From positions 124,001 to 188,000 of the forward strand of contig NZ_ARXV01000002.1 in the NCBI RefSeq assembly GCF_000756665.1: a stretch of 64,000 bases of DNA, in the 5' to 3' direction. Below the pieces are notes generated by a model, which made no database searches, was not told the DNA's origin, and saw only the letters and a program-made list of their open reading frames with translations. Origin of the DNA: Alcanivorax nanhaiticus. GTDB lineage: Bacteria; Pseudomonadota; Gammaproteobacteria; Pseudomonadales; Alcanivoracaceae. Positions 50,939 through 59,739 of the stretch are shown here, one piece after another. The first letter of the stretch is position 1, and the number at the start of each line of letters is the position of its first letter. Both the position numbers and the translations under genes were made by a program.

Positions 50939-51521
50939 CTAGCTGGTGGTGGCATCGGAACCGATCTCCAATACGTTGTTTCCCAAGTACTGATGCGGAG
51001 GAATAATCAGGTTGGTAGGGGCCGGCACCCCTTTAAATACCCGCCCGGCCAGATCGAACTTGGAGCCGTGACAGGGGCAGAAGAAAAGTGCGTGCTTCAC
51101 CTCTGCTCTGCCATCCGGCTCATAGTTGGGTACACACCCCAAATGGGTACAAATACCCACCGCCACAAAGATATCGTCCCGGATACTGCGAACGGCATTC
51201 CTGGCGTAATCCGGTTGTTGATTAACGTCGGAATCGGGATCTCTTAATTCGCCGCTATGCTCTTCCAGAGCCAGGTTTTTTTAAATTTTCGGCAGTGCGC
51301 CGAACGACCCACACAGGTTTTCCCTGCCACGCCACGGTAATCATGGCACCTGGGTCAATTTTGCTGATATCCACCTGTACCGGAGCTCCGACAGATTTGG
51401 CCTTGGCACTGGGATTCCAGGATTGAACAAAGGGCGTGGCGACTCCGACCACACCCGCACCTGCAACAAAGGAGGTGGCTCCTATCAGAAACCGGCGCCG
51501 AGGTTCATTCACTTCAGTCAT
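50939..51521 (-). pseudogene. petA: Rieske iron-sulfur protein (PetA-like) with single-base frameshift
   Basis: The first frame encodes the N-terminal anchor of a cytochrome bc1 Rieske subunit (TEVNEPRRRFLIGATSFVAG) up to [19 protein letters not shown], then stops at 51255. The second frame holds both cluster motifs, CTHLGC and CPCHGS. Dropping one A from the A7 tract (T7 at 51276-51282 on the plus strand) joins them through [20 protein letters not shown] to give a normal 193-residue Rieske. No petB or petC is nearby. Mutation, sequencing error or slippage could explain it. Confidence 0.88.
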
Positions 51522-51522
51522 T

Positions 51523-53889
51523 TCATGCCTCTCCTCTGCCTATTTTCTGCATAACCACTGTGGCAATGGACTGCGCATCAGACTGATTCGCCCGTAATAA
51601 ACCTGGCGTATCCAAGGTACCGCCTTGATTGCGGTAACCAAAAGCGATACATCGATCAACGCCAAGATCCAAAGGGCGGCAGACACCGAGCAATATTTCC
51701 GGTCGCAGGTGCGATACAAAAATGCGCAAACGAATGTCATCGGGAAACAGGTTTATGCGGGTAGCCACATCGCAGACATAAGTCTTCTCATAGGGATCTC
51801 GCGGCTGCCGGAAGCGACCCGGTTCTAACAGGTACGTTATGTGGCATTGAATACCTTGTTTAGATAAAGTGCGTTTTACTTCCTGACAAACGCCTAATTG
51901 ATAGGCACCTACCGCGACAAGTTGTACCGGTGCACCGTCAGTCTTATCCAAAGTCAATGCGCCCTGTTCTGCCAACTGGGCTGCCTGCTTGGGTGTGAAT
52001 GCTGTAACAACGTCATTTTTGGGAATCGTCATCCCCCAGATTTGACCCTGGGTCTGGTAACAGGCATCGAGGCAGGCGACCGCACTATTGGCATCGGCGG
52101 GATACACAACTCTCGTCATATCGCTCATTTCCCCCAGCAACACCTCGCCAAAGGCGGAATCCTGATGGGATTGTTCATTCTTGCCGTTCTCCCATAAGTG
52201 CGAGGTGGCAATCACCGGCACCGACAGCCAGCCCGGCGGGCGCCCCAGCGCTTTTTGATGGCGCGCAAAAATGATTTCCTGGCGCAGCGCACCGATCATT
52301 TTCATGGCGAAGGCTTCATAGCTCACCACCAGGTTCAGACCGCCTTTGTTTCCCAGCGCCGCATTTACGACCGCCTCTTCATTGAGTGCGGTAATCACCG
52401 AGCCGTGAATGGATTCGGCCACACCCTGTTCCGGCTTCAGCACCCGGTGCTTAAGCAGATCAAGCGTCTTGCCCATGCGATTACTGCGCAGCTCATCCGG
52501 GTTGCCGATCCGCACCCGCCTATCGGGATTAGCGAGGTGCCATTCACAAAAGCGTGTGTCCACCGCTGCCATCGGGGATGTCGGGTCACCCTCGGTATGC
52601 CATTGTGGCTCTGTGGGAGATTGAAGCCTGACGTTGCGCATACACAGGGCATGGTGTTTTTCCGGCACTCGATTATCCGCCTCATGCTGCGCAATTTGTG
52701 AGATAGCCAGTTCCAACTCACTTCGTGGAAGAAATAATTTGGCCGCGTGTTCGTTAAATAGGTTGCGGGAGCGTTCATCGCTACCGGGGTTACCCGGTAG
52801 CGGTGTGCCATGAGCAGCATTGGTACCGGCGCCGTAGAATCCGTAGCCTTTTTCCGTTTCAGCAATCAGATATGGCAGTTTCACCGGATAGTGCATATGG
52901 CCTTCACGGATGTGCGCACTGCAGGCTTCGAGCCGCGCTTCGGATTCAAAAATTCCCCAGATAAACGCCGCCGGATCACGCCCGTCGATGGCGATGGGGT
53001 GAAAATCATTCTGTTCCAGGTGCTCGTAGAACCAGGACAAACCGCCTTGCTGGTACATGGTGGAGCGCTGGTCAATTCGCCTGCCATTGGCAATCATCAC
53101 CGGTGTCACCAGCCCGCAATCCTCGGCGCGCCACCAGCGACTGGCCCAGTCGCTACCGCGCTGTTCTTCAAAAGCACCGTCACTTAAAAACGCCACTAGC
53201 CGTTCCCCGGGCAGCGGCATATGCACATATTGCAGTTCGGCAAAACCCAGATAGCCGCCTTCAATCAATCCGCCAGCGGTCTGCGGGTTTACGTGACTAC
53301 CCAATGGAACACCAGGACGACCATCATCCGCCATGGCATAGCTGTAAAAATCCCGCGCCAACTGCGTCAAACCCTGCTCACTCAACGGATAGCGTTCGGC
53401 CTGTTCCGGATAAAGATTTTGCAACAGCACATTGACCGCATCGATGGCGGCCACACAGTGCCCCTGTCCCATCAACCAGCTGCGGGTGATACCGGCCAGG
53501 CGATTGGCAACCATATAGCCCGCATAGGCAGGCACCATATTCAGGGAACCGCCGGTATGCCCCTGTGGGTTGGATTTAAAGTCGTCTGCATCGAGTGCGC
53601 TGCCGTTGAAATTCACTTTGTTGGTGTAGGTCATATGCACCACCAACCACATGGCCGCAGTCGCCAGGCGGTCAGCGGCAGATAGTATCTCCAACACTTC
53701 ATCGATCTGTCTAAACCGTCCTGTACACAGCAGTTGCTGGCAAAGATCGAACACTCTCACCTGCGTTTCATCCCGGTGTTGGATCACGCCATAACCTTCC
53801 GACCAGCGCGCAAAGGCAGGATATGTATCGCGATATAACTTTGCCCGCTGTTGTGTCCGATGATCGTTTTGTTGATCTATGGCATACAT
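51523..53889 (-). CDS. xfp: phosphoketolase (X5P/F6P)
   Basis: A 788-residue thiamine-diphosphate enzyme that splits xylulose-5-phosphate or fructose-6-phosphate with phosphate into acetyl phosphate plus a shorter sugar phosphate. Motifs include SNPQGHTGGSLNMVPAYAGY near residue 107, GDGAFEEQRGSDWASRWW (ThDP region) and VAVGAYQLGVCQEV near the end. Length matches the family (about 790). It lies 9 bp after ackA, which uses acetyl phosphate, so the two enzymes form one route. Confidence 0.95.
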   Translation of the reverse strand: MYAIDQQNDHRTQQRAKLYRDTYPAFARWSEGYGVIQHRDETQVRVFDLCQQLLCTGRFRQIDEVLEILSAADRLATAAMWLVVHMTYTNKVNFNGSALDADDFKSNPQGHTGGSLNMVPAYAGYMVANRLAGITRSWLMGQGHCVAAIDAVNVLLQNLYPEQAERYPLSEQGLTQLARDFYSYAMADDGRPGVPLGSHVNPQTAGGLIEGGYLGFAELQYVHMPLPGERLVAFLSDGAFEEQRGSDWASRWWRAEDCGLVTPVMIANGRRIDQRSTMYQQGGLSWFYEHLEQNDFHPIAIDGRDPAAFIWGIFESEARLEACSAHIREGHMHYPVKLPYLIAETEKGYGFYGAGTNAAHGTPLPGNPGSDERSRNLFNEHAAKLFLPRSELELAISQIAQHEADNRVPEKHHALCMRNVRLQSPTEPQWHTEGDPTSPMAAVDTRFCEWHLANPDRRVRIGNPDELRSNRMGKTLDLLKHRVLKPEQGVAESIHGSVITALNEEAVVNAALGNKGGLNLVVSYEAFAMKMIGALRQEIIFARHQKALGRPPGWLSVPVIATSHLWENGKNEQSHQDSAFGEVLLGEMSDMTRVVYPADANSAVACLDACYQTQGQIWGMTIPKNDVVTAFTPKQAAQLAEQGALTLDKTDGAPVQLVAVGAYQLGVCQEVKRTLSKQGIQCHITYLLEPGRFRQPRDPYEKTYVCDVATRINLFPDDIRLRIFVSHLRPEILLGVCRPLDLGVDRCIAFGYRNQGGTLDTPGLLRANQSDAQSIATVVMQKIGRGEA

Positions 53890-53898
53890 AGAAATTCC

Positions 53899-55068
53899 TC
53901 AATCAGCCAACGAATGAAATTCATTCTCAAAAGACAAGTGGTGTTGTACGGATCGCAACATGGCCGCTGCCTCATCGGCGACCACTACCCAACACTGCAC
54001 CGGCGATGCCGGTGACGATAAAAGTAGTGGTAAAGGGGAGCGAGCCAGGGGATCTTTTAACGCGATGCCTAAGTGGGAAAGACCGGACAACAAACGACGG
54101 CAAATATCGATGTTGTTTTCCGCAATACCGCCGCTAAGAACGACACCGTCCAGCCCGCCCAGAATGGCGAAATACGCGCCCAGTGTTTTCTGGAATCGAT
54201 AACGGAAAAAATCAAACGCCAGTTGGTGTTCCTGCTGTTCACTCGCAAACAAATCCGCCATGTTATCGATTCCGCCGGACAGACCCCGCCAGCCGGATTC
54301 GCAATTGAGAACCCTGTCGGTATCCTCGGGCGTCCAACCCTCCTGCCACTGCAACCAGGTCAGCAAACCGGGATCGATATCTCCGCTGCGCGTGCGCATC
54401 AACAACCCTTCATTGGGCGTAAAGCCCATGGTGGTATCGACTGGTTTGCCGTCTCGGATGGCGGCCATGGAACAGCCGCTTCCCAGTTGCGCAGTCACCA
54501 GGGTGTAGTGTTCGGCCTTGGGCTTCACTGCCTCCCAGTGTTTGACCATGGACTCATGAGCAAAACCGTGAAACCCGTAACGGCGTAATCGATATTTCTC
54601 AGTGAGTGCGACGGATAGTCCATAAGTCTGTGACAGCACCGGCAGGTCGCTGAAAAACTCACTATCGAAAACCGCAAAAACGGGAATGGAAAATCGGGTA
54701 TTCCGAAGCTGCTCAATCAGTTCAATGGCCGCCTTATTGTGCAGTGGCGCCAGTGGTATCAGGGTTTGCAGTTGCCGAAAGTTATCGTCGTTGATGGGGA
54801 GAGGTTTAAGATATTCAGAGCCCCCGTGTACGACTCTGATAATCACCGCGCGAACATCATGATTTGTCAGCACATCGGTCAGCCAAGGGGGCGCGCCAGG
54901 ATAAGTCTGCGCAGCTGATTGGCCGACACCTGCTTGCCCAATAGCAACAGGCACCGTTGCACCCGCATATTCAAGCGCCGAGACGTTATGCGTGCTCCAC
55001 TTGATGGATGAACTACCCGGATTCAACACCAGCAGAACCGGTTTGTCATAGCGCGGCAAACTGCTCAT
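53899..55068 (-). CDS. ackA: acetate kinase
   Basis: A 389-residue enzyme that makes ATP and acetate from acetyl phosphate and ADP. The N-terminal LLVLNPGSSSIKWS, the catalytic-region run HGFAHESMVKHW and the ATPase motif DGVVLSGGIAENN are present. It is followed 9 bp later by phosphoketolase; no pta is in the window, which fits direct supply of acetyl phosphate by the ketolase. It follows the DUF5676-like gene by 11 bp. Confidence 0.95.
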   Translation of the reverse strand: MSSLPRYDKPVLLVLNPGSSSIKWSTHNVSALEYAGATVPVAIGQAGVGQSAAQTYPGAPPWLTDVLTNHDVRAVIIRVVHGGSEYLKPLPINDDNFRQLQTLIPLAPLHNKAAIELIEQLRNTRFSIPVFAVFDSEFFSDLPVLSQTYGLSVALTEKYRLRRYGFHGFAHESMVKHWEAVKPKAEHYTLVTAQLGSGCSMAAIRDGKPVDTTMGFTPNEGLLMRTRSGDIDPGLLTWLQWQEGWTPEDTDRVLNCESGWRGLSGGIDNMADLFASEQQEHQLAFDFFRYRFQKTLGAYFAILGGLDGVVLSGGIAENNIDICRRLLSGLSHLGIALKDPLARSPLPLLLSSPASPVQCWVVVADEAAAMLRSVQHHLSFENEFHSLAD

Positions 55069-55079
55069 CAGCTGGATAA

Positions 55080-55343
55080 TCAGTCGGATGACTGCAAGCG
55101 GTTATAAATGGCCGCCAGCAACCACCCGGCGATACCCGCTACCACGAACCAGGCCACCAGCCCGATAACGACACCAGTGAGAGTCAAGTGCCAACCCATC
55201 TCATTCAGTTGCATATGCACCATTTCTCCGGACATGGACAACATCATGGAAGGCATTAACATCACCAGCAGACTGCAAGCCAGCCACAGTATCGCCGCGG
55301 TAATCGCGCTGGCCATCCCGAATTTGAACGCATTAAGTGTCAT
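55080..55343 (-). CDS. small two-helix membrane protein (DUF5676-like)
   Basis: An 87-residue protein with two clear membrane helices (SAITAAILWLACSLLVMLMPSMM and GVVIGLVAWFVVAGIAGWLLAAIYN). The opening LNAFKFGMAS and the layout fit DUF5676-type membrane proteins, of unknown function. The Met-rich loop between the helices (MLSMSGEMVHMQLNEM) could bind copper. It stands between two soluble-protein genes on the same strand. Confidence 0.75.
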   Translation of the reverse strand: MTLNAFKFGMASAITAAILWLACSLLVMLMPSMMLSMSGEMVHMQLNEMGWHLTLTGVVIGLVAWFVVAGIAGWLLAAIYNRLQSSD

Positions 55344-55390
55344 GATTATTCCTCCGTTTATGGTGGTGTATCTGTGAGAAATTAGTGTCT

Positions 55391-55849
55391 CTACAAATCC
55401 CCGAACCGGTTGGCAGACTGCGCCATACGCATCATTTCGTGCTCTTCCAGCGACCGGAGTGATTCCATCAACTCTTTGGCAGAGGGGATATCCGCCCTGG
55501 AGGCGAGATAGCGATACAGTTCAATCACCTGCTGGTGTTGATCGACTATCACCTCCATGATTTGCGTGGCATCCAGCTCGGCAAAGGGCGCGTCGCAATG
55601 CGCATGCCGAACGATGGGGTGCTTTGCCACATATTCGTAACACCAGGTATTCAGTGCATGCTCGTCGCCTGAGGTTTCAAACCCGCTGACTACCTTGGTC
55701 AGTGCCTTCTCATGATCGGACAGATACGCAAGGATCATCCGGGCCCGTTCATCCATATTCTTGTCCGCACAGTGGGATAAACACTGGCTGAGGTGTTGGT
55801 GAAATTCCCGGGTCCAGTGCAGCACATCTTTTAAGGTTTCAATTTGCAT
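55391..55849 (-). CDS. helical-bundle protein, unknown
   Basis: A 152-residue soluble protein, nearly all helix, with no signal peptide. Regularly placed His and Glu residues (FHQHLSQCLSHCADKNMDERA, YLSDHEKAL, VDQHQQVIELYRYL, LRSLEEHEMMRMAQ) suggest a four-helix bundle of the ferritin/rubrerythrin type, perhaps with a metal centre. I cannot assign a family. It follows the beta-CASP gene by 32 bp. Confidence 0.65.
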   Translation of the reverse strand: MQIETLKDVLHWTREFHQHLSQCLSHCADKNMDERARMILAYLSDHEKALTKVVSGFETSGDEHALNTWCYEYVAKHPIVRHAHCDAPFAELDATQIMEVIVDQHQQVIELYRYLASRADIPSAKELMESLRSLEEHEMMRMAQSANRFGDL

Positions 55850-55881
55850 AACTTTTTCTCCGCTGTGGATTATCTCTTCGA

Positions 55882-57237
55882 TTACAGGCGCAAAATATCG
55901 CGATAACCCGCCACATTCACCGCAAACGTGGTGTGCTCCTGCAAGTGCACCCGAAGGCCTTCAAGGGCTTCCGGGTCACCGTGAATCAGTTGAATTCGAG
56001 TAGTATCGGTCAGCGCTGACTGCTGTAACCACTGGGTCAGTTCGAGGTAGTCTGCGTGCCCCGACAAACCGGAGATGACTTTGACAGTGGCTCTCAACGG
56101 TACCCAGCCTCCGTGGATTTTCACCGCATCAACACCCTCCAGCATTTTGGCGCCGCGAGTGCCGCCCGCCTGATAACCGGTAAACAGTACCGTGGTTTTA
56201 GAACTGCCTAACAGGCGTTTGAAGTGGTGGAGAATACGACCCCCGGTAGCCATGCCGCTGCCAGCGATAACAATATGGGGGAAAGCCTGTCCGGCAATCG
56301 CCTTCGATTCGTCCACCGTGCGGGTATAGGTCACGCCATCGCATAGGCGGTAGCATTGCTCGTGACTCAACCGGTGCTGATCACTGAACTGGCAGAAAAT
56401 ATCCGATACTTTGATCGCCATGGGGCTGTCGAGATAGATGGGCATTTTGGGGATATCGCCCTGATCCATCAGGGTCGCCAACAGATGTTGCAAGGCCTGC
56501 GCCCGCCCTACCGCAAAGGCCGGGACTAGCAGCACGCCGCCGCTTTTGGCGACACGGTTAACAATTTCCGCCAACTGCTGAAACGGATCTTGGGTGTCGT
56601 GCCGGCGGTTGCCGTAGGTGGACTCCATCAACAGCAGATCCAGCTCCGGCAATGGTCGAGGGGGGGTCATCAGCACATCATCGAAGCGACCGACATCACC
56701 AGAAAAGCCGATTCGTTTCCCTTCCGCTTCAACGATAATGCTGGCGGCGCCGAGAATATGACCGGCAGGCTGTAAATAAAAACGGATATCCCCGACCTCG
56801 ATCTGTTCATCAAACTCCACAGACTGAAATAGCCTCATGCTGGCTTCCGCCGTTTGACGGTCGTAAAGCGGCTCAGGGTGCGCGTGCTTGCCCAATTTAT
56901 GTTTGCTGTAATACTTAGCGTCTTCCTCCTGGATATGGCCGCTGTCGGCTAATAAAATCTGACACAGGGCCTTAGTGGCGTGATGGGTAAACACCGGGCC
57001 GCGAAAGCCGCGCTTGTATAGCACCGGGATATAACCGGAGTGATCCAGATGTGCGTGAGTGAGCAGCACCGCATCCAGTTTGTCGATGTCCAGGGGCAAG
57101 GTTTGCCAGTTGCGTTCCCGCAGCCACTTGTAGCCCTGGAACAAACCGCAATCGACTAATACGGTTGTCGTTTCAGTTTCCAGCAGAAATTTTGAGCCGG
57201 TAACGGTCTCGGTGCCGCCGACAAAGGTAATTTTCAT
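55882..57237 (-). CDS. MBL-fold/beta-CASP ribonuclease-like protein
   Basis: A 451-residue metallo-beta-lactamase protein of the beta-CASP type that processes or degrades RNA. Motif 2 is HAHLDHSG (61-68); later ones are AGHILGAAS, GDVGRFDD, the beta-CASP insert from about residue 205 (LLMESTYGNRRH), GSGMATGGRILHHF and the C-terminal SGHADYLELTQWL. Two zinc ions are expected at the active site. It resembles YSH1/CPSF-like bacterial exonucleases. Its start overlaps the PRPP enzyme stop by 4 bp, pairing it with nucleotide enzymes. Confidence 0.92.
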   Translation of the reverse strand: MKITFVGGTETVTGSKFLLETETTTVLVDCGLFQGYKWLRERNWQTLPLDIDKLDAVLLTHAHLDHSGYIPVLYKRGFRGPVFTHHATKALCQILLADSGHIQEEDAKYYSKHKLGKHAHPEPLYDRQTAEASMRLFQSVEFDEQIEVGDIRFYLQPAGHILGAASIIVEAEGKRIGFSGDVGRFDDVLMTPPRPLPELDLLLMESTYGNRRHDTQDPFQQLAEIVNRVAKSGGVLLVPAFAVGRAQALQHLLATLMDQGDIPKMPIYLDSPMAIKVSDIFCQFSDQHRLSHEQCYRLCDGVTYTRTVDESKAIAGQAFPHIVIAGSGMATGGRILHHFKRLLGSSKTTVLFTGYQAGGTRGAKMLEGVDAVKIHGGWVPLRATVKVISGLSGHADYLELTQWLQQSALTDTTRIQLIHGDPEALEGLRVHLQEHTTFAVNVAGYRDILRL

Positions 57238-58160
57238 AATGATTTTCCTGGCAATTTAAGCATGCTTATAACGGGCGCAATCAGTTGCGACGTAATATCA
57301 ATAGCGTTGGAAGGATGGGGGATGGTATTGGATGTGACCAGTTGGCTCAGGCCTGAGGCCAGTAAGGTTTTATCGGAGTGATCGGCAAATATGCCGTGCA
57401 CCGCCACGCACTGAATGTTGTCGATACCTTTGGACCGAAGTGTTTTAACGCATTCCAGGATTGTTTGCCCGCTGGAAATAACGTCGTCGATAATCACTGC
57501 CGTTCTATCCCTGAATTCGTTGATGTCGGGCAGCATCACTTCGACTTGGCGATCCCCGAAGCGCTGCTTTTCTCCAATCACAAAAGGATGTTGACTAAAG
57601 GCAGCAATCTCATCAACCCATTGCTCGCTTTCGCTGTCGGGCCCTACCAACAGTAGGTTGCTTTGCGTTTTGAGCCAGTGCGCCAATGCCGGAGCCCCTT
57701 GCACAACACGACTGGGTATGGAATAGATTTCATCCAGAGAATGATAGCGATGCAAATGTGGATCGACCGTAACCAGCCAATCAGCATGTTGAGAAAGGCA
57801 CTTGGCAAAAATACGTGAAGTAACCGCTTCCCCATCGACAAAACGGCGATCCTGACGCATATAACTGAGGTAAGGCGCCACTAACCCCACTTGCGACGCT
57901 CCCAGCTCCCGCAGTGTTTCCAATAAAAACAACAACGGCAGATATTTGATGTTTGGGTGTGACAGATCAGCCACCACAATACAGGCGCGATTTTCTACAT
58001 CAGATTGAATACGCAGATAGGACTCCCCATCAGGAAACTGCCGAGCGTTAAACTCGCCAGGTTGACCACCAATCGCGTTACTGAGTGACTCAGCCAACGG
58101 ATGATTGTTCAGGGAAAACACCACTGGAGATTTATCTTTCACAGCCATCGCCTCGCTCAT
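57234..58160 (-). CDS. prs: ribose-phosphate pyrophosphokinase-like protein
   Basis: A 308-residue PRPP-synthetase-fold protein. The N-half has FNARQFPDGESYLRI and PYLSYMRQDRRF (ATP-binding RQD), the metal/ATP region is TVDPHLHRYHSLDEIY and the catalytic loop EKQRFGDRQVEV. The PRPP loop reads VIIDDVISSGQTI, closer to archaeal Prs than to the usual bacterial VLVDDMIDTAGT. The overlap with the phosphorylase (4 bp) and the RNase gene (4 bp) implies joint function. It may use ribose-5-phosphate or a bisphosphate; the substrate is not shown by sequence alone. Confidence 0.85.
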   Translation of the reverse strand: MSEAMAVKDKSPVVFSLNNHPLAESLSNAIGGQPGEFNARQFPDGESYLRIQSDVENRACIVVADLSHPNIKYLPLLFLLETLRELGASQVGLVAPYLSYMRQDRRFVDGEAVTSRIFAKCLSQHADWLVTVDPHLHRYHSLDEIYSIPSRVVQGAPALAHWLKTQSNLLLVGPDSESEQWVDEIAAFSQHPFVIGEKQRFGDRQVEVMLPDINEFRDRTAVIIDDVISSGQTILECVKTLRSKGIDNIQCVAVHGIFADHSDKTLLASGLSQLVTSNTIPHPSNAIDITSQLIAPVISMLKLPGKSL

Positions 58161-59665
58161 CGTTCCTTCTCGACCGTAAAAATTGTCGATTGGCGATAAA
58201 ACGCCATCGCATACTGTTGCTCTCCGATCGTATCGGAACAGAGCGTAAATAAAGGTTGTCCGACGGTGACCTTGTCGCCGACTCGAGCATGTAGACGCAA
58301 CCCCGCAGCCGCTGTCGCCGGAGCGCCTGCCAGCTTCGCCAGACGCGCGAGTTGACGATTGTCGATAGCGGTAAGTGTGCCCGCTGCTGTGGCCGCTTCG
58401 GTATGTTGGTAGCTGGCGTCAGGCAGGGCTTTCATCCCACCCTGCGCGGCCAAAATGCGCTGGAACTGCTGCCAGGCTTTACCTTCATCCAAAATCGCGA
58501 TCGCTCTTTCCAGCCCTTGTTCATAACGCTCTTGATAAGCAAGTGAAAACAGATGTGCAGCCAGAAACAAGGCACGCTCCCGAAGATCCTGTGGTGCACT
58601 GTGCTCGCGCTGCAATACTGCCAGCACATCCCGCGCTTCTTCTACCGGGCCGATACCACGCCCAACCGGCTGACTACCATCCGTAATAAGGCAGCGAATT
58701 TGAATACCACAGGCGGCTCCCACCTGGGTAAAGAGTGAGGAAAGGCGATCGGCGTCGTTCTGGGAACGCACTTTAGCGGTGGGGCCGACGGGAATATCTA
58801 TCACCGCATGAGTGGAACCGGCAGCGATTTTTTTTGATAAAACCGAGGCGATCAACTGCCCTTCACCATCCAAATCCAGGGCCCGTTCAATGCGAATCAA
58901 CAAATCGTCGGCCGGACTCAGGTTGACAGCGCCACCCCAAACAAGACAGGCATGGGTCTCAGCCACTACACGTTGAATCTCATTGAGCTCCAGATTGACG
59001 GTAGTCAGTGCCTCCATAGTATCCGCAGTACCGGCGGGAGAGGTGATCGCCCGCGAGGAGGTTTTAGGGATGGTGAGTCCCGCAGCGCTGACAATGGACA
59101 CCACGAGCGGTGTGGTGCGGTTGCCCGGCAGCCCACCGATGCAGTGTTTATCAAGAACCATGGCTTCGTCTGGCCAGTTCAGCCGCTTACCACAGGCCAC
59201 CATGGCCTGGGTGAGACTGATGATTTCATCTACGTCTAAACGGCTACCCGCGCACACACTGAGGAAGCTGGCGATTTCGATATCCGAATAGCGGTGGTCG
59301 CCGATGTCCTCGACAATAGCGGTAATCTCTTGATCACTGAGTTTGTGTCCAAAGATTTTTTTGCGCACGGCGGCAAGTGATGTCACTACCGGTGCGTGGT
59401 CGACACTAACCGCGGCGCCATCATCGACGTCCAAGCGCTGCATGGCACTTTTAGACAACCCTGCACTCCCGGAACTCAGTACCTGTTCGTCCACCACATT
59501 CAGCGTGGCGATAACGCTGTTTTCCCCGTACCGCAGCATGACACGGCTGTTGGCAGTGAAACCTTCAGAGCGGCAGATGTGACAATCACTGCGCATATAC
59601 ACCACCGGTTCCTGGTGGGTGTCGATGCCCATGTCGATCACCTTAAGTGTGTTAATTTGATCCAT
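58157..59665 (-). CDS. AMP/thymidine phosphorylase, archaeal-type long form
   Basis: A 502-residue nucleoside/nucleotide phosphorylase. An extra N-terminal domain of about 85 residues precedes the phosphorylase core, as in archaeal AMP phosphorylase. The phosphate site reads DKHCIGGLPGNRTT (about 172-185) and the next motif KTSSRAITSPAGTADTME (201-218); both are closer to AMP phosphorylase than to E. coli DeoA. It would release a base and leave ribose-1,5-bisphosphate or a ribose-1-phosphate. ATG 59665 with AGGA upstream is preferred to longer starts. Confidence 0.85.
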   Translation of the reverse strand: MDQINTLKVIDMGIDTHQEPVVYMRSDCHICRSEGFTANSRVMLRYGENSVIATLNVVDEQVLSSGSAGLSKSAMQRLDVDDGAAVSVDHAPVVTSLAAVRKKIFGHKLSDQEITAIVEDIGDHRYSDIEIASFLSVCAGSRLDVDEIISLTQAMVACGKRLNWPDEAMVLDKHCIGGLPGNRTTPLVVSIVSAAGLTIPKTSSRAITSPAGTADTMEALTTVNLELNEIQRVVAETHACLVWGGAVNLSPADDLLIRIERALDLDGEGQLIASVLSKKIAAGSTHAVIDIPVGPTAKVRSQNDADRLSSLFTQVGAACGIQIRCLITDGSQPVGRGIGPVEEARDVLAVLQREHSAPQDLRERALFLAAHLFSLAYQERYEQGLERAIAILDEGKAWQQFQRILAAQGGMKALPDASYQHTEAATAAGTLTAIDNRQLARLAKLAGAPATAAAGLRLHARVGDKVTVGQPLFTLCSDTIGEQQYAMAFYRQSTIFTVEKER

Positions 59666-59739
59666 TAGCATTTCCTGAACAACAAAATTTAGCCATTGCC
59701 TTTCTTTCAGTGGCCAGCAGGCTTTCTCCACCACCATTT

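Noticed and set aside
51255..51290. Programmed ribosomal frameshifting in the Rieske gene
   Set aside because: The shift needed is +1 (or -2), and the A7 tract followed by CC does not fit a standard -1 slippery site with a downstream structure; mutation or sequencing error is simpler. Transcript slippage is not excluded.
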